From: Angiostrongylus vasorum
Lineage: Eukaryota; Nematoda; Chromadorea; Rhabditida; Metastrongylidae
Direction: 5' to 3'
Length of the DNA stretch: 64,000 nucleotides
NCBI GenBank assembly: GCA_018806985.1
Contig: JADANN010000352.1
Location: 1-64,000 of the forward strand
In this document: one piece after another, positions 56,090 to 64,000 of the stretch
Position numbering within the stretch: position 1 is the first letter of the stretch
Layout: every line of letters begins with the position of its first letter
Translations under genes and position numbers: made by a program
The notes under the pieces: model-generated
Seen by the model: only the letters and a program-made list of their open reading frames with translations
The model's database searches: none
What the model was told of the DNA's origin: nothing

Positions 56090-56626
56090 ATAGGTTGTTC
56101 AGAAATAAATGAGCGTTTTTAACTATATTATTTGAAATGTCATTACTTGGTTCAAACAAAGCTCCATTTTAAAAAAAATCATTCGAATCTACAGATTTTT
56201 GTTGACGAACACTGTTGCTCGCGTGTTTGCCTCCCCTACTGCTTTCATCTCGTCGTCGTCAAGTTTACTGGGACGTCCGCAGCCTTTCCCCTATTTCGAG
56301 GTCGAAGTCACCAGATCGGACTTTCCGGAATCATGTTCGCACTGTTGATTCACCAACAGTACCTTCACCCCAAACTTCATTGTTTCGAGCCGTCTCTGGT
56401 GAACTACGACCGAGTTTGAACTTATAAAACAGAATTTGACGAAAACATGATCTTAATTGGAAAAAAAACTTCACTTTTTGACAAAATATGAAAACAAGTT
56501 TGAAAAGTGAGCAAAATTAACTTTTTTGCTAATGTATAATAAAAAGTGCAAAAAGCATTTTATTCATAAAAAAATAAAAACTATAAACATTTACAAACGT
56601 CCATTTATTTCTGAACATTCTGATAC
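56090..56626 (-). mobile_element. Decayed mariner-type DNA transposon
   Basis: The ends are inverted repeats ('tgttcagaaataaatg' at both, in opposite orientation), each next to a TA dinucleotide, as expected of TA-inserting mariner elements. The minus strand carries decayed coding sequence typical of the N-terminal DNA-binding half of mariner transposases: LFYKFKLGRSSPETARN, then EGTV..STVR, then FRKVRSGDFDLE, then KLDDDEMKAVGEAN after a frameshift. In-frame stops and the frameshift show it is dead. Total length (~537 bp) is well short of an intact mariner (~1.3 kb), so the catalytic half is deleted. Confidence 0.8.
56190..56460 (-). pseudogene. Mariner transposase N-terminal relic
   Basis: This is the coding remnant within the element. 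It covers only the helix-turn-helix part that binds the inverted repeats; the DDD catalytic domain is absent. At least one stop lies between the STVR and FRK blocks, and another together with a frameshift lies before the KLDDDE block. Forward-strand frames over the same bases are artefacts. Confidence 0.8.
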
Positions 56627-56644
56627 ACTGAATATTTTCATAAA

Positions 56645-56850
56645 TCAGATTTTTTTAACCTTTTTTATTCACTGCCTATTCTTTTCAACGGCAGGGTATG
56701 TTGCGAACCATAACTTCTGTAATGCTGAGATATTTGCAAAACTCCGGACCGAAAGTGCCTGCGGTGGGAAACGAACGCGCTATTACCCTTTCCGAGGGAC
56801 TAACGTGTTAACCACCACACCATTCGGGTCCTTCGTTTCGCCTGTCTCTA
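56645..56850 (-). repeat. SINE-A copy, reverse orientation
   Basis: 'tttttattcactgcctattc' (tail), 'gctgagatatttgcaaaact', 'gaaacgaacgcgctattacc' (B-box region) and 'taaccaccacaccattcggg' (A-box region). It lies about 20 bp beyond the mariner relic and some 200 bp upstream of the paralog 2 start. A 165-codon open frame over it is an artefact. Confidence 0.75.
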
Positions 56851-57066
56851 AATCCAGATTGCTTTTTCTTCTATTTGCTACCAGCATCAATGGAAACGAA
56901 ACTTCTACAGTGAACCATAAATATTCCTCCTTTACCGACTTTATCCAATTTACATTTTCTATTCCAGTCTTCCCGCAAAATAAGAAGAACGTAGTTTCGC
57001 TTCCACATATCACATATTTGTAATGGTTTCCTCCAAGATGGATCAAAAAAGAGAAGGTTGGAAGCT

Positions 57067-60000
57067 ATGATGGTGCCGCTTCTCATTCTTCTTAACTGGT
57101 TTCCAACAGTGTTCGGATGTGCTCCAGTTCCACCAGGGCAAGGTACTGGATAAAAATCGTTTGTCTTCACATGTTATAATTTATTCATTCGAAGCATGTA
57201 CATCGTTTTTTCTGCCACTCGTAAACGTGGATTTATACTCATTAACAATTGCACAATTTACTTCCATACAAAAACACACAATGCAACAGTAGTTGATCGT
57301 ATTTTTCGATTTCTGCAGTATCACCTTCTTCAGAGCCGTTTTTACGTAACTTCCACTGAGAGAGAACAGCTAATTACAGTCGCATATGCTTGATGATCCA
57401 TATGGTCTGTATAACAACCTCGCGGGATCCTCACAATATAATCTATCTATGTGACACGGTGTCATTTCGTAATGAAAAAAGGAAGTTGTGTGATGGACCA
57501 AAGTAACAGTATGGAAAATAGTAACAATGAAATAATGTGTACCTTAAGTGCAATAAAGCAAAGTCTGTTCTATAATCCCTACTATATACCTACCCCAAAG
57601 GGCGCGTGTGGCGCAGTGGTTGGAGGCGCCCTGCAACACACACGTGGAAGTGATCCCAGGGCACATGGCCCACCAAGCCTTCCATTCCTCCGGGGTCCGC
57701 AAACTGGTGCCAGGCTTGTCTGGGAGAAGCAGCACTGGCTCAATACATCGGTAGGCCACCGCGAGTCATTCTAAAGGCTAGATATGCATTCAACCACCTC
57801 CAAACGATGTTTAATGAAATCGAATGCACGGCGCATCCCTCAGGGGACTGATCAACGCCGCGAGTTTTATCCCTTTTTTATACCTAACCCATCAAACTCT
57901 CTAGTTATACAAACTTATGGTCAACTGTCGAAAAGCTAACATGTCGATAACGATATGGAATTACAAAAAGGAAATTCCTATTCTACACTCCAACTCTACC
58001 TGTTAACTAAGAGTTTCAGTCGTTGAAACACCTTTAACTGGTTTCCTACTCACGATAGCATGGTGTCTTTGTATGTGTAACTAGGCCGTATAGAAATGTT
58101 TCTCCTTCTGCTACTCAAAAATTATGAGATTTCCGATCTTTTCGCTTAAAAATCGAGCTACCAATGTGAGAGTGCCGGGAATTCTTGGTATATCTATTTC
58201 ACGGCCTCTGACTACCAGGAGTGACGATCTGGGAAAATAACAATACGACTACCTCGTAAAACTCACGTAGATAGAAAACAAGTTTTTGTCTATCAAAACA
58301 CCCGCGTAAACGGGCCCTTTCTCCAACGGCGTCGAGATGTGGAACAACAGGCAAAAAGCAATCAAATCTCTGATTGAAAAGGCCTCATTGGAAACACACC
58401 AAACAACATGTCGATGATATGCCATGGCAACGAATTTTAGATTTGGACCTGTAAAATCAAAAAGTTTCTTCTCAGGTCAAATGCAGCTCTCAGCTGGCCT
58501 CGTATCCCTATATAATTTAAGCAAAAAAAAAGATTTCATTAGTGAAAACATAGGAAACCGAGTAAGAGCATTTTTATTATAATGTTTTTTCTCTTTCATA
58601 AAATTAACATCCTAATATGCGACAAGGTAAAATGTTTTACAGAGAAGAATCTGACCATCACCATCTCCAATTTCACTCTGCCGGTATCAATGGCTTTCGG
58701 TGGATCACCAACTGTACTAGCGCAAGCTCCTAATATGTCAATCAGTGAACAGAGAGCTAAAGCATTCACACAAAATCTTGTTTCTGGCTCGGTAAGTATC
58801 GAATCGTCACGAAATGGTAGCTATTTGTCAATTGCATCGTTTACCAAAGTTTCAAAATATACGACGGCTTTCACCATAAAAAATTATCTCTTCAGACAGG
58901 TTTAACTTAAGGTCATATATGTTCTCAAAGAGGAAGGACGCCGCCTGGGTGTACCAGATGATTTGATGTCAGCGATTATTGAAGAAATTTCCGTAAAGAC
59001 CAATTACGAACCACTCAGATGTGCTGCGGTAAAGGTTAATCCATCGCCGAATGCTCAACTACCACGTGAATTTTAACTAATCTTCTTTAAAATTCTTTCT
59101 ATGTACGCTATACTTTTTCTTTATTTACCTCTGAGAAACTACCTCATTTTTTCTTACAACATGATCGTTTTATGTCCGCTTACGTATCGCACAATTTTTT
59201 CCATCAAAATGGAAGAATGTTGTTCGAATATAGGCATAAAAAAAATAAACCTCTCGTCGCATATCAAGCGCTAAGTGCTACGCTAAGCAATCGACCCCAT
59301 CACGCTCCGTATAGGGTTGCATGAATGCATTTCTGGCTTATACAATATTTGCGGCGCGGTTCCGATGTTTGAAGTTGCTACGTTCTTCTTTCCAGACAAG
59401 TACATTACCATTTTTCTTCAAAGAGATTAAAGGTTTAGTTAACACAAAAAGCGCGATCCTACCAACGACCGATTCACCATGTTAAACTGAAGGTCATCTC
59501 TAACCACTAGCCATAACGTTATAAGCAGCCATCACCTGTATCACTAGTCGTCCAGCTGATCGTTGAGTGACTAGTATAGGCGCCAGTAAATCTTCCGTTT
59601 CTCCCCCACGCGACCAAATAGCCCTGTGGGTTCTGCTAGCTGTAGGGACTCCTTGAGCATCATATCTTCCGTGTTACTTCGTGATTGCTTATGGAAGAAA
59701 AAGGGCGAGTCACCATATCTTCCTTCTAGGGCTTTCGTGACAAACTCTAACTATCCGGTTGGCGATGGGTGGCGTGGCGCAGCGGTCGGAACAGCCCTGC
59801 AATACACATGGGACCGATCCCAGCTCCCATGGCTCACCAAGCCTTCCATCCCCTCGGTGTCGGCAAATTGGTACCAGATTTGTCTGCGAGGATAGTCAGC
59901 ACTGGCTCGATACATCGGTAGGCCACCGCAAGTCATCTTAAAGGCCAGAAATGCATTCCATAACCTCCAACGATTCTTAATGAAGTTGAATGCATGGCAC

Positions 60001-61362
60001 ACCTCCCTCAAGAATGTACCAATGCCGACAGCTTTATCCTTTATCCTTTTATCGGGCTGGTGCTCTTCCTGTTGTGCGTTTAACATCTCGAACAATCCAT
60101 TCATTAATGGCTATCTTAAATTTGTCGTAGTTTAGACGTATTACGAGTTGCTCCACGTGATGTTCGATATTTCAGCGCATAGAGCGGCGTCTTTGATTTT
60201 TGATCGTTGACGTAGACCGGAGATTCAAATCCGCTCTCTCACAGATGGAGTACTCCTAGAATCGTGTTTTCGAATGCGCGTTCTGTGGCGCCAAGTAATC
60301 TCTCATTTTGCCTACGTAACGGCTAGGTTTCTGACGCATGGTTTAAGGTAGCAAATATTCTGTGTAGAAAAGGTGGACATGGAGTCCAGTGCTGTTCGTT
60401 CTCTCACCTGACCTTGGTACTTTAGCAGAGCCTCTCCGCGCTCATTCTATTCAGCGCTGTCAAATTGAGGGCTCCTTCGGGGTCAAGGAAATAAGGTCCA
60501 CTTATTTTAAGGTGTTAGGTATTGAAACCCACGTACAGCTTGCTGAGCTTAGAATGTTGGAGCTGGGTATACTCAGTGGTAGCTTTCCAGTTTCTACGCA
60601 GTTATACAAGAAGCTTATCTGTTGTAGGCGGCGTAAACCCAGAAGGTTATGTGCTAAATCGGCGCAGCAGAAATAGCGAATTTACTCCGTGGATCCACCT
60701 GACTCAGAAGAGCATAAGGTCGCTCTTGGTCCACGTTCACCACTATCTGCCATCTGGAGTAGCGCCACATTGCCTCACAACTAACTAGTACGAGATCCCT
60801 CTAGGAGCGAGATCCGTTTCAACATAGCTACATTGTAATATAAATCACTAAACAGATCTCGTTAGACTTATTCTTTGACGAAAAGGCGTCGGTTAAAGAT
60901 TATATGCGAAGATTTAACACCATAAATTCTTGACTCATAAATTATTATTAAATGACTGATTAGTGTCTCTTATCAAATTTGGATATTTACATGTTGACAT
61001 TTTAAAGCTTTCGATGGCGACAACAAAAGAGAAAGCTGTTTTGTCGTTGGAGATACGGTGATCAACATATGCCCTCATAATAATGCTACGATACCTCAAA
61101 CATGCCAGCTTGTAGGAGGAACTGCAGCAATTCCGGTTCCGAGCAAACACTTGCGCATTGACGGGATTCTCACGGTTAGATGTTTCAGCTTCTATTGCAA
61201 ACCATTTTTTCTAACGAGTGATATTCGAGCTTTCAGGTTGGTAATGCATTCTTGGTTACTTGGACTACACAGCAATGGCAGACTGTCCTCAGTAGAATTT
61301 CTCGACTTTTGGCAGCATACGATGGAGCGAATTTTCTTTGGGTGACTATTACTGTTAGCTGA
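57067..61362 (+). CDS. Secreted protein paralog 2, unknown function
   Basis: Five exons: 57,067-57,142; 58,643-58,791; 58,912-59,065; 61,008-61,174; 61,237-61,362 (223 codons plus TGA). The start is ATG ATG followed by a classical signal peptide (MMVPLLILLNWFPTVFGC, cleavage near residue 17). The mature chain has Cys at 18, 112, 137, 148 and 159, sequons at N28, N35 and N152, a helical segment in exon 3 (VLKEEGRRLGV ... LMSAIIEEI) and a Trp-containing C-terminal helix (QQWQTVLSRISRLL). No transmembrane segment follows the signal. Acceptors of exons 3 and 4 (AACTTAAG, TTTTAAAG) are weak, but phase and paralog alignment support them. Introns 1 and 3 carry SINE-B copies in the sense direction. 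I recognise no named domain; it looks like a nematode-restricted secreted family. No clear AATAAA follows. Confidence 0.82.
57598..57888 (+). repeat. SINE-B copy in intron 1 of paralog 2
   Basis: The best-preserved SINE-B: A box 'gtgtggcgcagtggttggag', B-box region 'cgtggaagtgatcccagg', then 'ccaccaagccttccattcct', 'cttgtctgggagaagcag', 'aatacatcggtaggccaccg' and 'gcatccctcaggggactgat', ending in 'tttatccctttttta'. Confidence 0.85.
59270..59405 (-). repeat. Decayed SINE-B fragment
   Basis: 'atgaatgcatttctggctta', 'gcggcgcggttccgatg' and 'ctttccagacaagtac' follow the reverse SINE-B order, with large losses. It lies in intron 3 of paralog 2. Confidence 0.45.
59763..60050 (+). repeat. SINE-B copy in intron 3 of paralog 2
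   Basis: A box 'gcgtggcgcagcggtcggaa', B-box region 'catgggaccgatcccagc', and the full body ending 'agctttatcctttatcctttt'. Open frames on both strands here are repeat-derived. Confidence 0.8.
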
Positions 61363-61587
61363 AGCAACTCTTCACTAAGGTTTTATATCATTTGCCTTTA
61401 TCTGAGCAATCATCATTCTTTGTAAAAATTTCGAACCTCCACAATTCTTGTTGGCTTGAGATTCACACTATCTCATTCTTCTCGAGTCCAGGAAAAGTAA
61501 GAAAATGTCGCTTTTAGCGCTAAGTAGTTTCAAAACGGACCCGAAAATTTTATGAATGTTTGAAGGCAGTACGGTGGAAAAATAAAG

Positions 61588-61865
61588 GCGCTTGTGGCGC
61601 AGTGGTCGGAGGCGCCCTCCAATAAACACGGGATCGATTCCCACACCCCTGGCCCACCAAGCATCCTTCCCTCCGGAGTCGGCAAATTGCTACGAGACTT
61701 GTCTGGGAAGATAGCAGCATTGGCTCGATAGACCGGTAAGCTACCGCGAGTCATCTTAAAGGCCAGAGATGCATTCAATCATTTCCAAACGATGCTTAAT
61801 GAAGTCGAATGCATGGTGCATCCCTAAGAGATTGACCTACTTTAGAGAACTTTATCCCTTTTTTA
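61588..61865 (+). repeat. SINE-B copy, tRNA-derived
   Basis: A box 'cttgtggcgcagtggtcgga', B box 'acgggatcgattcccaca', then the standard body and 'actttatcccttttttat' at the 3' end. Confidence 0.8.
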
Positions 61866-62084
61866 TGGTAGAAACGTTATTCGAATTGATGTTAGAAAAA
61901 GCCATAAGCAAGAGGATTGTAAATATTTCATGTTCACTGATAACCGAATGCGACACACTCCGAAGTAGTAATCAGTAGAAGTAAACCAACTGCTAATATA
62001 CCAGCACTAATTTTTTTTCCACCAATATATTAGTACAAATAGTATGCGAGTGGAAAATGGTACAAAACGAAGAAAAAAAGTCAG

Positions 62085-62340
62085 GTATTTTCACTTTTTA
62101 TTTACTGCCTTCTACAAGTTTTCACGGCAAGGTATTATTTGTGAAACAACCACAATGATGCTGAGATATTTGCAAAACTCCGAACCGCAGGTGTCTGCGG
62201 TGGGGAACGAACGCGCTTTTGTCTTTTCCGGGGAGTAACGCGTTCACCACCACACCATGCGGGTCCTTTGTTTCGCGTGTCTCTCAGCTGGTTTTTTTGC
62301 AAATATGTCAGCATCGTTGTGGTTATTTCACAAAACTCAG
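62085..62340 (-). repeat. SINE-A copy, reverse, with a short forward tail
   Basis: 62,085-62,295 is a clean reverse copy ('tttttatttactgccttcta', 'gctgagatatttgcaaaact', 'ggggaacgaacgcgcttttg', 'ttcaccaccacaccatgcgg'). 62,297-62,335 is a forward fragment of the 3' part ('tgcaaatatgtcagcatcgt'). Confidence 0.75.
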
Positions 62341-63424
62341 ATGCTCATTACTCAACAGATAGCTTGTAGAGCACCTTTAACGACGCAAGGGAAATTACAC
62401 AAACAAGAAGGCTGAAGCAGATCTCGTTTTCGTAAGAAGCAATTTTCATATCCTATTGGAGGCTGGTCGTAAAGTGGTAGTTTATCACGAACACGGTGCT
62501 AGTTCACCCCCGCACTGGGCTCACCTAGCATCTCAACCCGCCGAGGTAGGGAAATTGGTATCAGACTTCTCTGGTAAGAGTTCGCTTCCTGCAATCCAAA
62601 TGGGAAGCACTCTAGCCCGTAGCTCCCAGGTCTCCTGAGAATTGACTCGACCATGATTCAACGACGTGTATAAGGAAGACGACGATCCATTAATATAAAT
62701 TTTCTTTTGGTTGCCATCACGTGGAAGACTCAGTTTAAAACTCGTAAAACACGGGTCTGAGAAGATCTAGAGATAAATAATAAAGAACAATAAAAAAACA
62801 AAGAAGGAAAAGAAGACATAACATAGAAAAAGAAATTCCGAGAAGCGTCAGTTCCTACTAAAAAAATGGTATGATGACAACTTCGTGCATGTTTTTTTCA
62901 AGTGAACGGAAACTTGGGATCGACATCTGGGCTATAATTAACCCCATAAACGGAAATATGTGAGTAATTACAATGACTGTAGGATATCAATGGCAGCGAG
63001 ACGTAGTCGATTGAATAATTCGAACATGGAATATTCGAGTAACCGGGCTTTTTAAAAGTGGTGAAAATTTACGAAGGAAAAAACGAAAAAGCTCGCACAG
63101 TTAAATGATCCCGATGAGAACTAAGCTACGGAAGTTTCTTCACCCATAGATTCATTTTTATCACTGTTTACTATTAAGCACAAAAGTATCATAAGGTGAA
63201 GCTTACTAATTATTTAGACTATTACGACACTTTTAATGGGGCCAGAAGCACAATGGCACTTATGTCGTTTATCACAAACGTAGGGTGCTTGTTCGACTCG
63301 GTCCCAGGCCCACTAAGCGCTCCCTTTCCTCCGTCTCTGCAAATTGGTACCAGAGTTGTCTGGAACCAACTCACTCTACTCTATAAGTAGATCTGAAGAT
63401 GAGTCACACAAATAAAGAAGGTAA

Positions 63425-63800
63425 GCCACAATGATACACTTTTTATTTACCGCCTTTCTTCTTCATATCAGAGCATGACGTGAAATACAATTACAACAAT
63501 GCTGAGATTTCAACGAAGCTGAGATACTTGCAAACTCTGGACCGCAGGTGCCTATGGTGGGAAGCGAAACGCGGTATTGTCCTTTCCGGGGAGTAACGCG
63601 TTCACCACCACACCATGCGGGTCCTTCGTTTCGCCGGTCTCTCAGTTAGTTCTATCGATCTTTTTTTTGCCATCAGCAATCACCCGTCAACGGGATTGAA
63701 CTGGGGAGCCCAAATCGGCATTGAACCCAGTTAGGCTGAGGCTATAGTTATATTCACAATTTTAACCTTTTTACTTACTGCCTACTCTTTTTGATGGCAG
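63425..63800 (-). repeat. SINE-A copy, reverse, close to full length
   Basis: The most complete reverse copy: tail 'ctttttatttaccgcctttc', 'gagatacttgcaaactctgg', B- and A-box regions ('gcgttcaccaccacaccatg'), the leader 'caatcacccgtcaacgggat', then 'ggcattgaacccagttaggc' and a second 'tttttacttactgcctactc' block beyond. That last block suggests abutting copies. Confidence 0.8.
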
Positions 63801-64000
63801 GTTTTGATGTTCGAGGCCATCGTCGACGATGAATGCGAAGAAAACGAATCGAACGAAAGTGATGGGACCCGCACAGATGATGTGATTACGGGTCATGTAG
63901 AACGTAAAAGAAAAATTTTATTGTTAGTGACATTTTTTGCCCACTCTTATTATTAAGAGGGAATGGTATGAACTTCGTCAAAGATCAGGCATTGTCGTCT

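Larger units (their letters stand above)
61363..64000. other. Repeat-rich 3' flank of paralog 2
   Basis: Contains a SINE-B, two reverse SINE-A copies and SINE-like 3' bodies (about 62,480-62,690, 63,270-63,390 and 63,810-63,900). 62,700-63,190 has nothing I can assign. No gene is supported. Confidence 0.5.

Noticed and set aside
56526..57023. 165-codon ORF on the + strand
   Set aside because: It is built from the mariner end and a reverse SINE-A copy.

Overview
The window looks like nuclear DNA of a parasitic nematode, most likely a strongylid (hookworm-like) species. It is AT-rich, has TTTCAG-type 3' splice sites, mixes very short introns with very long ones, and is full of short interspersed repeats with tRNA-like heads. 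Nothing bacterial, plasmid-like or organellar is visible. Gene density is low: three multi-exon genes can be rebuilt on the + strand by following reading phase across splice sites, and most of the rest is repeat-laden noncoding sequence.

Layout. 1-12,000: mostly noncoding, with one candidate membrane-protein ORF (6,689-7,114) and a CCAAT/GC-rich promoter-like patch (about 9,000-9,130). 12,074-32,082: an RNF220-like zinc-finger gene in eight phase-consistent exons (276 codons so far), including a 13.9 kb intron; its 3' end is uncertain, with candidate last exons at 32,136-32,361. 32,400-48,500: a repeat-dense block with two tRNA-derived SINE families (called A and B here), often as inverted pairs, a small terminal-inverted-repeat element (36,560-36,754), a SINE split by a hairpin-bearing insert (36,914-37,381) and a fold-back element (46,210-46,785). 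49,821-52,049 and 57,067-61,362: two paralogous genes for a secreted protein of unknown function, each with five exons of identical lengths (76, 149, 154, 167 and 126 nt) but different introns. A decayed mariner-type transposon (56,090-56,626) and a SINE lie between them. 61,400-64,000: more SINE copies.

The two secreted-protein genes are a clear tandem duplication. The upstream copy has ACG where the downstream copy has its ATG. No established pathway links the secreted pair with the RNF220-like gene. Family calls rest on motifs read by eye; splice sites were assigned from consensus, phase continuity and, for the duplicated pair, mutual agreement.
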